From: Actinomadura violacea
GTDB lineage: Bacteria; Actinomycetota; Actinomycetes; Streptosporangiales; Streptosporangiaceae
Length of the DNA stretch: 64,000 nucleotides
Reading direction: 5' to 3'
Assembly (NCBI RefSeq): GCF_017573465.1
Contig: NZ_JAGEPF010000001.1
Location: 372,001 to 436,000 of the forward strand
Shown: piece by piece, positions 28,345 to 36,662 of the stretch
Layout of the letters: each line of letters opens with the position of its first letter
Position numbering within the stretch: the stretch's first letter is position 1
The notes under the pieces: generated by a model
Database searches by the model: none
The model's input: only the letters and a program-made list of their open reading frames with translations
What the model was told of the DNA's origin: nothing
Position numbers and translations under genes: made by a program

Positions 28345-28884
28345 TCAGTTTCCCCAGTCTTCGTCGTCCAATTCGTCCCAGGTCGGCTGATCCGTGGGCG
28401 GTGCGCCCGGACGGCGGGGGGATCCGCCGGGGGTGGTGGCGCGGCGGGTGGGCGGTGGGGATGGTGCGGCGGGTTCGTCAAGGCGGGGTTTGAGTTGCCG
28501 GTAGCGTTCCTCGGCCTCCTCGACGCCGAGGTTGAGAACGGCGGCGATCTGTTCGAAGCCCATGCCGGCGGCCTGCGCGGTGTTGAGCAGGCGCGCCTCG
28601 GTCTGGTCCAGGTTCAGGCGGACCGCGCTGAGCACCAGCAGGGCCGCGGCGACCTCGACCGGCTCGGGGCCGTCGCCGGTCCCGTGCTGGGCCCGGTCGC
28701 CGGCGTCGATGACCGCGTCGATGGCGTCGCGGTCGGGCATCGGCCGTTCTCTGGCCTGCCAGAGGAATTCGTCCACGCCGGTCGCGTGGCGGGGGGTCAG
28801 GTAGGCCCGCGCCTGCAGGACGATCCGGGGTTCCGGCGCGGGCAGGCCGACGGACGCGTGATCGGCTCGGTTCGTGGTGGTCAT
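28345..28884 (-). CDS. HTH protein with sigma-region-4-like helices
   Basis: A 179-residue protein. The central part (VRLNLDQTEARLLNTAQAAG then GFEQIAAVLNLGVEEAEERY, about residues 92-132) reads like a helix-turn-helix of the sigma-region-4/LuxR kind. The C-terminus is Pro/Thr-rich and acidic, ending DELDDEDWGN. The N-terminal half has no known domain. It is the first gene of the three-gene minus-strand run with the PRC-barrel and small membrane proteins. Its target is unknown. Confidence 0.7.
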   Translation of the reverse strand: MTTTNRADHASVGLPAPEPRIVLQARAYLTPRHATGVDEFLWQARERPMPDRDAIDAVIDAGDRAQHGTGDGPEPVEVAAALLVLSAVRLNLDQTEARLLNTAQAAGMGFEQIAAVLNLGVEEAEERYRQLKPRLDEPAAPSPPPTRRATTPGGSPRRPGAPPTDQPTWDELDDEDWGN

Positions 28885-29231
28885 GGGGCCTCGCTTCCGA
28901 CGGCTGCTGGTCCAGGGCCGCCCGGCTCGGGGAGGAGCGGACGGCCCTGGGGTGCCGGCGCAGCCCCCAGCAGTGACTGGGCCGACTCCCATTCAAGCCC
29001 GGCGCCCCGATGACGGCCACAGGGAATCCGCGCACAGGCCATCACTTGCGCTGATGACCACGATCCGGCGCTTTCCGGGTTGTTGTCACTCGACCAGGAA
29101 AGCGCCTCGGAAAGCGCTCCGGGACTTATGAAAAATAAAGTTCCATCGGGTAAAATGAAACCTTCTGGCAACGACGGTGTCTCGGTTCCGAGGTTGATCC
29201 GCCGCACCGGCTCGGAGGCGGGGAGGCGGCG
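28885..29231. other. 347-bp intergenic stretch
   Basis: No convincing gene is seen. It contains an unusually AT-rich patch around 29128-29165 (ATGAAAAATAAAGTTCC and GGGTAAAATG), the most AT-rich spot nearby. This could be promoter DNA for the HTH gene or a scar. Confidence 0.45.
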
Positions 29232-29339
29232 TCAGGAAACGGCGATGGCGACCGCCGCGATGAGCACGCAGACGATCGCCACCGCGACGGCCATGCCGCC
29301 GATGAGGCCCATCATCAGCCGCACGTACTCATCTTTCAT
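29232..29339 (-). CDS. Very small membrane protein, 35 residues
   Basis: Starts ATGAAAGATGAG (29337-29339) and ends TGA at 29232. It is one hydrophobic helix (GLIGGMAVAVAIVCVLIAAV) after a charged MKDEYVR. Its start lies within the last codons of the upstream DUF6458-like gene (11-bp overlap), so translation is probably coupled. No function is assigned. Confidence 0.6.
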   Translation of the reverse strand: MKDEYVRLMMGLIGGMAVAVAIVCVLIAAVAIAVS

Positions 29340-29589
29340 GGTCATCGCGCACTCCTCGCCGTCCCGGCCCGCGGTCCGCGTCGTCCATGGCGTCCTGGCG
29401 GCTGCGGGCGGACCATCGCTTCGGCCGCGGCCTGCCGCGCACGACCAGGTGGAGCAGCAGCAGGATGGCGCCGGCGACCATCAGGATGGCGCCGACCGTC
29501 TGCAGATCGATACCGCGCAGGGAGCCGGTGACGGCGAAAGCGAGAACCGCCCCGATCGTCAGCAGGGCCATGCCGCCGGCCATCGGCAT
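29329..29589 (-). CDS. DUF6458-like small membrane protein
   Basis: An 86-residue protein with two membrane helices: MALLTIGAVLAFAVTGSLRG and, after DLQTVG, AILMVAGAILLLLHLVV. The arrangement GAVLAFAV...DLQTVGAILMVAG matches the DUF6458 pattern as I know it. A basic hydrophilic tail follows (GRPRPKRWSARSRQ). The start is ATG 29589, or ATG 29583/GTG 29592. It overlaps the next small membrane gene. Confidence 0.7.
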   Translation of the reverse strand: MPMAGGMALLTIGAVLAFAVTGSLRGIDLQTVGAILMVAGAILLLLHLVVRGRPRPKRWSARSRQDAMDDADRGPGRRGVRDDHER

Positions 29590-29751
29590 CACGCGCCGCC
29601 CTTCAGGGAATTCGGGTGAACGATCGCGTGATCGTTCCGCCACCATTCAATGCCGGTCCGGCAGCAGGGGAAACAGCCGAATTCCGAACACCTCTTCTCC
29701 TGCGGAGATGACCGTTGGCCCGGGCGCCCCGCCGGGCGCGGGGTCTCGCGG

Positions 29752-30990
29752 TCACAGGAGTGGTCGGGTGAGGTGGTCGGCGGTGCCGCCCCGCCATTCG
29801 ATGAGGAAGAGGGTGGCGTCGTCGCTGGTGATCCCGCCTCTTTCCCGCATGAGCGTGTGCGAGAGGTCTCGCACCATCTGCTGGACGCTCGCGCTGGCGG
29901 GCCCGACGCGTTCGATGGTGGCGATCAGGCGTTCCTCGCCGAACTGCTCGCCGCCGGTGGTGTGCTCTTCGATGAGGCCGTCGGTGTAGGCCAGCACCCG
30001 GTCGCCGGGACGGAGCCGCCGGTGGTTGATCAGGGGTGTCGATCCCCCGATGCCGACGGGCAGCGTGCCGTGGCCTTCCAGTGCGCAGATGACCTTGTGG
30101 TCGCGGATCAGCATGGGGGCCGGGTGACCGGCGTTGACCCATTCCAGGTGGCCGGTCCCGATGTTCAGGCGCATCATCTGCGCGGTGACGAAGTGGTCGG
30201 GGCCGAACTGCTGGTCGATGGCGGTGTCCATGAACGCGTACAGTTCGGCGAGGCCGGCTTCGGCGCGTCTGGCGTGCCGGTAGGCGCCCACGGCGACGGT
30301 GGCCAGGACGGCGGCGTTCAGGCCGTGGCCCATCGCGTCGATCATGGCCAGGTGCAGGACGTCGTCGTTGAGGGCGTAGTCGAGGCTGTCGCCGGCGACG
30401 TCGTAGGCGGGTTCGAGGATTCCGGCGACGGCGACCTGCGGTGTGGTCATGGTGAGCGGGGGCAGCAGGGACCACTGGATCTCCGCGGGCACGCTCATCG
30501 GCGCGCGCCGCCGTGCCCGCAGGAACTGGTCGGTGTAGTTGTTCTTGGTCACCAGCATGTCGGCGACCAGGCCCGCGAGCCGCCGCAGCAGCCGGCGGTC
30601 GTCGTCGTCGACGCTGTCGAGGGTCAGCGACATCACGCCGATCTCGTCACTGCCGTCCAGCAGCGGCAGGAACATCCGCACGCCGTCGTCCTGCCGCTGC
30701 TCGACGATGGTCTCCGACAGAAACGCGCGCCCGGCCGGCGAACCCTCCAGCGGCAGCGGTTCACCGTTCGAGAGGCCCCGGCCCGGCAGCGGCACCAGCA
30801 TCAGCTGGGCATAGTCCTGCAGCAGGATCGAGACGTCCCAGCCGCCGATCGCGCGGACCTCCTCGGCCACCAGCGGCGCGATGAGCTGGGGCGGCATCTC
30901 GTGCGCCCGGTCCAGCAGCTGTCCCAGCAGCCGCTCACCGAAGCCTTCGCTCCGATCTACCGCTTCCTCCGGCCCGGTCAGTTCCCCCAC
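29752..30990 (-). CDS. GAF-SpoIIE protein phosphatase
   Basis: The 412-residue protein has an N-terminal GAF-like sensor (about residues 30-165), a linker with ARRRAPMSVPAEIQWSLLPP, and a SpoIIE/PP2C domain. The domain shows DSLDYALNDD, IDAMGHGLNAAVLA, NAGHPAPMLI, AYTDGLIE and SDDATLF. It starts at GTG 30990. It probably acts on STAS or related phosphoproteins and is the second such phosphatase within 7 kb. It is separated from neighbours by promoters on both sides. Confidence 0.92.
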   Translation of the reverse strand: MGELTGPEEAVDRSEGFGERLLGQLLDRAHEMPPQLIAPLVAEEVRAIGGWDVSILLQDYAQLMLVPLPGRGLSNGEPLPLEGSPAGRAFLSETIVEQRQDDGVRMFLPLLDGSDEIGVMSLTLDSVDDDDRRLLRRLAGLVADMLVTKNNYTDQFLRARRRAPMSVPAEIQWSLLPPLTMTTPQVAVAGILEPAYDVAGDSLDYALNDDVLHLAMIDAMGHGLNAAVLATVAVGAYRHARRAEAGLAELYAFMDTAIDQQFGPDHFVTAQMMRLNIGTGHLEWVNAGHPAPMLIRDHKVICALEGHGTLPVGIGGSTPLINHRRLRPGDRVLAYTDGLIEEHTTGGEQFGEERLIATIERVGPASASVQQMVRDLSHTLMRERGGITSDDATLFLIEWRGGTADHLTRPLL

Positions 30991-31041
30991 GCCCGTCTAT
31001 GTGCCCTCCGGCACGGACGGTAACTCCACGCATCGAGATCG

Positions 31042-31359
31042 TTAGACGAGACGTTCGTGGACGTAGCACCATCTCCAGGACGATTCCGGCTCCATGGCGG
31101 CGGCGAGCGGATGGTCGGTCTCCTGGTAGTGCGCCCGCGCGTGCCGGCCTGGCGAGTCATCGGAGCAGGCCACCCAGCCGCAGGTCAGGCACAGCCGTAG
31201 CGCCGCCCACCGGTCGCCCCGCGCCTCACACGCCGCGCAACCGCGTGATCGTGGCGCGACGGGCGTCAGGCCGTCCAGATGCTCGCAGCGGGGCGCCGAG
31301 CCGTTGGGGCTGTACGGCACGCCCGAGGCCATGGCGCGGACCCTCATCTCGTGGTTCAT
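31042..31359 (-). CDS. UBP-type zinc finger protein
   Basis: A 105-residue protein made almost wholly of a ZnF-UBP domain. It has CAACEARGD and LRLCLTCGWVACSD Cys pairs, then the His cluster HARAHYQETDHPLA and the tail WRWCYVHERLV. In bacteria this fold is a stand-alone small domain of unknown partner. A GGGAGG lies 4 bases before the ATG. It is followed on the same strand by no partner; upstream by 36 bp is the desaturase gene, so the two may be one unit. Confidence 0.88.
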   Translation of the reverse strand: MNHEMRVRAMASGVPYSPNGSAPRCEHLDGLTPVAPRSRGCAACEARGDRWAALRLCLTCGWVACSDDSPGRHARAHYQETDHPLAAAMEPESSWRWCYVHERLV

Positions 31360-31395
31360 CGAACCTCCCTTCCGGGCGCCGCGGCGCCCCCGGGT

Positions 31396-32493
31396 TCAGT
31401 ACTCCAGTTCCGGGCGCACGGGACCGCCGACCGCGTGCAGATGACGCAGTACCTGGGCGTAGGAGCGCGGCAGGCTCGTCTCGCAGTAGGCGATGTCGTG
31501 ATGGGCGCAGAACGCGCGCACGAGGGCTTGGGCGCGGCGCAGGTTGGGGCGCGGCATCGAGGGGAAGAGGTGGTGCTCGATCTGGTAGTTCAGCCCGCCG
31601 AGCACGAAGTCGGTGATCCGGCCGCCGCGGATGTCGCGCGCGGTCAGCACCTGCCGGCGCAGGAAGTCGGCCTTGTGCTCCCTCCCGAAGATCGGCATGC
31701 CCTTGTGGTTGGGGGCGAACGAGCAGCCCAGGTAGAGCCCGAAGAGCCCTTGCTGGAGCAGGAGGAAGCCCACGGCCTGAGCCGGAGCCAGCACCCAGAA
31801 CAGCACGGTGAGGTACCCGGCGGCATGGACGAGCAGCAGGCCGCCCTCGACCAGCCGCGTCCTTCCCCGGGCGTTCGCCCGGGAGGTCGCGCCATGCCCG
31901 AACAGCGCCCGGACCCCGGCCAGGTGCAGGTGGAATCCTTCCAGGAGCAGCATCGGGAAGAACAGCCACGCCTGGCGGCGGGCCAGCCATACGCCGGGGA
32001 CGCCGCGGGCCTGGGCGTTCTCGCGGGTGAAGGCGATCGCGCCGGTGCCGATGTCGGGATCGCGGCCGACCCGGTTGGGGTGGGCGTGATGCCGGTTGTG
32101 CTTGGCGACCCACCAGCCGTAGCCGAGGCCGACCAGCAGGTTTCCGTGCAGCCGTCCCAGCAGGGCGTTGACCCGCTTGGAACCGGAGATCTGCTGGTGG
32201 CCCGCGTCGTGGCCGAGGAACGCGGTCTGGGTGAACGCCGCCGCCAGGAACGCCGCCACCGCCAGCTGCCACCAGGACGGCCCGACCAGCACGAAAGCGG
32301 TCCAGCCCGCGGCGAGGAACAGCAGATTCGTCGCGGCCTTCACCCCGTAGTAGCCGGGACGCCGCGCCAGCAGACCGGCCCGCTTCACCTGCCGCGACAG
32401 CACCGCGTAGTCGCTGCCCCGCACGCTCCCTCCGGCGCCCGTCGGGTCCGGTGCGCCGCCGCGGGCGTCGCCCGCGCTCACGATCGTGATCAT
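31396..32493 (-). CDS. Membrane fatty acid desaturase
   Basis: A 365-residue membrane enzyme with the three histidine boxes of front-end/acyl-CoA desaturases: HDAGH (about 95-99), HNRHH (about 132-136) and QIEHH near residue 300. Four or more hydrophobic helices lie around them. These boxes bind the di-iron centre that introduces a double bond in an acyl chain. ATG 32493 has GAGGA just upstream; a longer frame to 32583 is possible. It is divergent from the LysR gene and is a natural candidate for its target. Confidence 0.92.
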   Translation of the reverse strand: MITIVSAGDARGGAPDPTGAGGSVRGSDYAVLSRQVKRAGLLARRPGYYGVKAATNLLFLAAGWTAFVLVGPSWWQLAVAAFLAAAFTQTAFLGHDAGHQQISGSKRVNALLGRLHGNLLVGLGYGWWVAKHNRHHAHPNRVGRDPDIGTGAIAFTRENAQARGVPGVWLARRQAWLFFPMLLLEGFHLHLAGVRALFGHGATSRANARGRTRLVEGGLLLVHAAGYLTVLFWVLAPAQAVGFLLLQQGLFGLYLGCSFAPNHKGMPIFGREHKADFLRRQVLTARDIRGGRITDFVLGGLNYQIEHHLFPSMPRPNLRRAQALVRAFCAHHDIAYCETSLPRSYAQVLRHLHAVGGPVRPELEY

Positions 32494-32741
32494 GGTCCTC
32501 GATTTCACGTAGATGCCCTCCGGCGAGGGACGGCCGGCTCGGAAGCCGCCGGCGGGCTCGGGCGCGTGGAAGGCGCCTACCACCAGTTGAGCCCGGCCTT
32601 AGGGAACACCGAACCGGGCAATACGGACCAGAGTCATCAGCGGCGGCGATAACCGTCGGCCGACGACGCGGAACTCCAGCGCGGACCGCGCTGTACGCTG
32701 CTCGGAGGGGTCCAGCCGTTCCGGCCCGGAAGGCGGGAGAC

Positions 32742-33656
32742 GTGGAACTGCGCCAGCTCCGCTATTTCGTCGCCGTCTCCGAGGAGCTCAACTTCGGCCG
32801 CGCGGCGTCCCGCGAGCACATCGTGCAGTCGGCGCTGAGCCAGCAGGTGCAGCGACTGGAGCGGGAGCTGGGGGTGCGGCTGCTGGAGCGCACCACGCAC
32901 TACGTCGCCCTGACGGCGGCGGGGGCGGCGTTCCTGGTCGAGGCGCGGCAGATCCTCGCCCATGTCGAGCGAGCCGCCCAGGTCGCCCGGACCGCGCAGG
33001 GCACCTCGCCGGCGTTGCGCGTCGGCATCATCGACGCCAGCTACGACTCGATGCCGCAGATCCTGCACGAGGCCCAGGCCCGCTACCCGGATCTGGTGAT
33101 CCACCAGGTGGAGGTCGGGGTTCCCGAGCAGTACCAGCAACTCGTCGACGGGCGCCTCGACGTGGGCATCGGCCGCGCCGCACTCGCCCCGAGCGGCGTC
33201 GCGTCGCACCTGTTCCGCCGGGACCGCCTCGGCGTCCTGGTCCCCCGCGGGCACCGGTTCGCCGACCTGGACGCGGTGCCCGTCGAGGCCCTCGCCCGCG
33301 AGCCGCTGCTGCTGGCCGAGGAGATGAAGGCACCGGAGTTCAACCAGTTCACCGTCGAGATGTGCCGGGCCGCCGGCTTCACCCCGACGGTGCACCAGGG
33401 CACCGTCGACAGCATCCGCGCCGCGTCCGCCCTGGTCGCCCAGGGCCGGTGCCTGTACTGCGTGCCCTCCTCCTGCATCTCCGCCCTCCCCGGAACGATA
33501 TGGCGGCCGCTCACCGACCCCGCCTCGTTCTACCCCTGGTCGATCCTGTGGCGCGCCGCCGACGACTCCCCTCACGTCCAGGCCGTCGTCGCCTGCGCCC
33601 GGAGCATGTCCGAACGGCTCGGCTGGCTGGTCACCGCCGACCGAACGGCCGGCTGA
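32742..33656 (+). CDS. LysR family transcriptional regulator
   Basis: The 304-residue protein has an N-terminal winged HTH (MELRQLRYFVAVSEELNFGR, then SALSQQVQRLERELGVRLLE) and a periplasmic-binding-like effector domain from about residue 90. GTG 32742 has GGGAG about 8 bases upstream. It is divergent from the desaturase gene (249-bp gap) and convergent with the next gene. Confidence 0.93.
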   Translation: MELRQLRYFVAVSEELNFGRAASREHIVQSALSQQVQRLERELGVRLLERTTHYVALTAAGAAFLVEARQILAHVERAAQVARTAQGTSPALRVGIIDASYDSMPQILHEAQARYPDLVIHQVEVGVPEQYQQLVDGRLDVGIGRAALAPSGVASHLFRRDRLGVLVPRGHRFADLDAVPVEALAREPLLLAEEMKAPEFNQFTVEMCRAAGFTPTVHQGTVDSIRAASALVAQGRCLYCVPSSCISALPGTIWRPLTDPASFYPWSILWRAADDSPHVQAVVACARSMSERLGWLVTADRTAG

Positions 33657-33669
33657 CGCCAATGCGATG

Positions 33670-34878
33670 TCAGGCCGGCCGGCCGGTGGTGTGCGGGTAG
33701 TCGGGGGATCGGTGCTGGAACGCCAGGACGGCGGGGTTCTGGACGACGCCGTCGCGGATCTCCACCGCCCGCCGGATGGTCTTGTCGGCGTCCCAGGCGG
33801 CGGGGCCCGCGAGGACCGTGGCCAGGTGCGGTATCAGGGCCTGGCTGATCTCCCAGGTCGCGGAGTCCCACAGGTAGGAGGGGCTGTGGTCGACGCCGTA
33901 GTGGTGGAGGCCGTGGCCGACGGTGAACATGGGGTCGGTGAAGGTGGTCGGCCGGGCCCATTCGAAGCCCATTCCCGCGTCGCAGGAGACGTCGACGATG
34001 AGGGTGCCGGGGGAGAAGACCGGCAGGTCGTTGTTCGCCGCGAACATCAGCGGTGCGCCGGTGTCCTGCAGGACGCAGTTGACGACGATGTCGTGCCGGG
34101 CGAGGAAGGCGGCCGTCGCGACCGGGCCGTCGTCGGTGAGGGCACGGGTGCAGCCGGGCCGCTGCGGGTCGCGGTCGAAGTGGACGATCTGGGCCGAGTG
34201 GATGGGCGAGCCGACGGCGCTGACGCCCCGGGCGGTGAGGACGTGGACATCGTGGACGCCGTGCGCGTTGAGGGCCGTGACCGCGCCCCGGGCGGTCGCC
34301 CCGAAGCTGATGACGGCGGCGCGTCGCCGCCTGCCGTAGGCGCCGGTGGATCCGGTGAGGGCGAGCGCGTGCAGGACGGAGCAGTAGCCGGCGAGTTCAT
34401 TGTTCTTGTGGAAGACGTGCAGGTTGAACCCGCCGTCGGCCGTCCAGTGGTTCATCGCCTCGAACGCGATCAGGGTGAGCCGCCCGTCGATGGCGGCCTG
34501 GGTGAGCTCCCGGTCCTGGACGCAGTGCGGCCAGCCCCACAGGATCTGGCTGGGGCGCAGTTCCTTGAGGTCGTGGGCCTGCGGCTTGAGCAGCAGGACC
34601 ACGTCGCAGTCGGCGATGAGCCGGTCGCGGGGGAGCAGCCCGGCGACCTGGGGGGCGAGTTCCTCGTCGGAGATGCCGAAGCCTTCGCCGTAACCGCGTT
34701 CGAGATAGATGCGCGATCGCAGGCCCGGGTCGATCCGCTGAAGGTGCAGCGGGTGGATCGGCTGCCGATGCTCGTTCTCCTTGGCCGTGCGGGCCAGGAC
34801 ACCGAGGCTCAGACCGGGGCGGGGGTTCAGCGGCGCCACCCTGGCGCCGGGGCGGGGCGAGCCGTTCAAGGTCGGCAA
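33670..34878 (-). CDS. N5-(carboxyethyl)ornithine synthase-like / alanine dehydrogenase-fold enzyme
   Basis: A 402-residue protein of the AlaDH/PNT fold. The N-terminus GVLARTAKENEHRQPIHP and the following ERGYGEGFGISDEEL match the opening of N5-(carboxyethyl)ornithine synthase as I know it. A Rossmann part follows (AAVISFGATARGAV) with GTLIVDVSCDAGMGFEWARP. It starts at TTG 34878 behind GAGGGGA. The specific substrate is inferred from similarity in motif order only; it could be another imino-acid dehydrogenase. Confidence 0.75.
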   Translation of the reverse strand: MPTLNGSPRPGARVAPLNPRPGLSLGVLARTAKENEHRQPIHPLHLQRIDPGLRSRIYLERGYGEGFGISDEELAPQVAGLLPRDRLIADCDVVLLLKPQAHDLKELRPSQILWGWPHCVQDRELTQAAIDGRLTLIAFEAMNHWTADGGFNLHVFHKNNELAGYCSVLHALALTGSTGAYGRRRRAAVISFGATARGAVTALNAHGVHDVHVLTARGVSAVGSPIHSAQIVHFDRDPQRPGCTRALTDDGPVATAAFLARHDIVVNCVLQDTGAPLMFAANNDLPVFSPGTLIVDVSCDAGMGFEWARPTTFTDPMFTVGHGLHHYGVDHSPSYLWDSATWEISQALIPHLATVLAGPAAWDADKTIRRAVEIRDGVVQNPAVLAFQHRSPDYPHTTGRPA

Positions 34879-34991
34879 GACGTCCCCTCTCGGGGGGTAA
34901 GCCGGTGGGGCGGGTCAGCCTCGGGGCTGGATGTCGCGGTTCCCCGGCTCTTCGGACCCTACTTCAGGAATCTCCGGTGGCACCCGCACTG

Positions 34992-35043
34992 CCGGCAGGA
35001 CCTGTTCCTCCTCGACGCGGACGCCGCGCGACGCGGTCGCGGA
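34992..35043 (-). pseudogene. Short relic of the jetD 3' region
   Basis: 34992-35029 matches 38812-38849 at 36 of 38 bases, in the same orientation. In the intact jetD gene that stretch encodes RGVRVEEEQVLP. Directly next to it, 35029-35043 matches 38968-38982 exactly (15 bases, encoding the RDRVG stretch). About 118 bp between the two blocks is deleted here. It is a degraded partial copy on the far side of the arsenic block. Confidence 0.65.
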
Positions 35044-35070
35044 TGGTCGGCGGGCATGGCGTTGTCCTGG

Positions 35071-35829
35071 CTAGCCGGCGGGCTTTGCGGCCTGGACGAT
35101 GGCGGCGTGCAGCCCGTCGCCGGTCTCGGCGGTGGGGGTGATGGTGATGCCGGTGAACCCGGCGGCGTGCAGCTCGCGGCGGTACTCCTCGGCGGTGAGG
35201 GTGGAGGCGGCGCAGCCGATGTGCTGCTCTGCGGCGGCGCGCTCGTCGGGGTCAAGGCCGGGGTCGGCGATGATGTCGCTGACGCCGAATCGGCCGCCGG
35301 GGCGCAGGACGCGGAAGGCTTCGGCGAGGACGCGGGCCTTGTCGGCGGCGAGGTTGATGACGCAGTTGGAGATGACCACGTCCACGCTCGCGGCGGGTAG
35401 CGGGATGTCGTCGATGTGGCCGCGCAGGAAGTGGGCGTTGTCGGCTCCGGCCTGGGCGGCGTTGGCGCGGGCGAGGGTGAGCATGTCGTCGCTGGCGTCC
35501 AGGCCGTAGGCGGTGCCGGTCGGGCCGACGCGGCGGGCCGACAGCAGCACGTCCAGGCCGCCGCCTGATCCGAGGTCGAGCACGGTTTCGCCGGGGTGCA
35601 GCTCGGCGACGGCGAGTGGGTTGCCGCATCCCAGGCTCGCGCGTAGGGCGGCCTCGGGGACCTGGTCCTCGGCCTGGTAGGCGGCGGCGCCGAAGCAGGA
35701 TTCGCCGCACTCGTCGCTGTCGGTTCCGTCGTGCGGGGTGGCGCCGGCAAGGGCGGCTCGGGCGAGACCGGAGTAGCGGGCAACGATCTCGTCAGTGGTG
35801 GGGGTGCCGGTGGTGTGGGAGTCGGGCAT
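35071..35829 (-). CDS. arsM: Arsenite methyltransferase
   Basis: The 252-residue SAM-dependent enzyme has the ArsM N-terminus with ECGESCFG, motif I DLGSGGGLDVLLSARRVGP and the As-binding cysteines in SNCVINL and IGCAASTL. It methylates As(III) to volatile or less toxic forms. Start ATG 35829 overlaps the arsR stop (TGATG), so it is translationally coupled to arsR. Confidence 0.93.
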   Translation of the reverse strand: MPDSHTTGTPTTDEIVARYSGLARAALAGATPHDGTDSDECGESCFGAAAYQAEDQVPEAALRASLGCGNPLAVAELHPGETVLDLGSGGGLDVLLSARRVGPTGTAYGLDASDDMLTLARANAAQAGADNAHFLRGHIDDIPLPAASVDVVISNCVINLAADKARVLAEAFRVLRPGGRFGVSDIIADPGLDPDERAAAEQHIGCAASTLTAEEYRRELHAAGFTGITITPTAETGDGLHAAIVQAAKPAG

Positions 35830-36179
35830 CACTCGTCTCCTTCGGGCGGGCAGGTCGGCGCGGCAGGTGCGGGTCGTCCCATGACCAGGTCGGCGGCGGT
35901 GGGGAAGCACTCCACGCACGCGGTGTTGATCCGGTAGAAGCGGGACGTGCCGTGCTGGTCGACCAGCACGAACCGGACCTCGGCCAGCACCTTGAGGTGC
36001 GCGGACACCGTCGACTGCCCGACGTGGACGGCGTCGACGATCTCTCCGACACTTATCGGCCGTCCCTGCCGGGCGAGCAGGGACACGATCTGGACGCGCG
36101 TCGGGTCGGCGAGTGCCTTGAACCAGGACGCGTACTCGGTGGCGGTCGGCCGGTCGAGCGGGCCTTTCTCCTCTTTCAT
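35829..36179 (-). CDS. arsR: ArsR/SmtB-type regulator of arsM
   Basis: A 116-residue winged-helix repressor: ASWFKALADPTRVQIVSLLA, then the recognition region VGQSTVSAHLKVL. A C-terminal Cys (NTACVECFPTA) pair probably senses As(III). The ATG lies inside a 25-bp palindrome (36177-36201), so the repressor may bind over its own translation start. There is no room for a Shine-Dalgarno outside the palindrome, which suggests a leaderless message. It is upstream of and coupled to arsM. Confidence 0.9.
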   Translation of the reverse strand: MKEEKGPLDRPTATEYASWFKALADPTRVQIVSLLARQGRPISVGEIVDAVHVGQSTVSAHLKVLAEVRFVLVDQHGTSRFYRINTACVECFPTAADLVMGRPAPAAPTCPPEGDE

Positions 36180-36201
36180 CGTCCATCGACGATAGACGAT
36201 G
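36177..36201. promoter_or_regulatory. ArsR operator palindrome over the arsR start
   Basis: CATCGTC-N-ATCG-N-CGAT-N-GACGATG: 25 bp, imperfect at three positions (centre and one pair). It overlaps the arsR ATG (36177-36179), as expected for autorepression. Confidence 0.7.
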
Positions 36202-36242
36202 AATCGGACGTGGGGAAGACCGGCGACCGATGCCGGGGGCGG

Positions 36243-36662
36243 TCAGGCGTCGGCGGGCAGGAGTTCGGCGAGCAGGGCGCGAACGCGGGCGTCGATCTCG
36301 TTGCGGATCGGGCGGACGTTCTCGATCGGCTGGCCGGCGGGGTCGTCGAGCTGCCAGTCCAGGTAGCGCTTGCCGGGGAACACCGGGCAGACGTCGCCGC
36401 AGCCCATGGTGATGACCACGTCGGCGGCCTGGACGGCTTCGCCGGTGAGGGGCTTGGGGAACTCCTTGGACAGGTCCAGGCCGAGTTCGGCCATCACCGC
36501 GCGGACGGCGGGGTTGATCGCGTCGGCGGGCGCGGACCCGGCCGAGCGGACGCGGACCCGTCCGGCGGCGTGGTGGTCGAGCAGGGCGGCGGCCATCTGG
36601 GAGCGTCCGGCGTTGTGCACGCACACGAACAGCACCTCAGGCACATCGGCGGCGTGGGTCAT
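36243..36662 (-). CDS. arsC: Arsenate reductase (low-molecular-weight phosphatase type)
   Basis: The 139-residue protein has the P-loop CVHNAGRSQMAAALL at the N-terminus and the redox Cys pair in MGCGDVCPVFPGKRYLDWQL. This is the LMW-PTP-like arsenate reductase that reduces As(V) to As(III) for efflux, with thioredoxin or mycothiol as donor. It overlaps the acr3 stop by ATGA (36659-36662), so it is coupled. Confidence 0.93.
   Translation of the reverse strand: MTHAADVPEVLFVCVHNAGRSQMAAALLDHHAAGRVRVRSAGSAPADAINPAVRAVMAELGLDLSKEFPKPLTGEAVQAADVVITMGCGDVCPVFPGKRYLDWQLDDPAGQPIENVRPIRNEIDARVRALLAELLPADA

Noticed and set aside
28881..29207. A 108-codon minus-strand frame
   Set aside because: It has no domain, lies over the AT-rich patch, and its codon use is unlike its neighbours.
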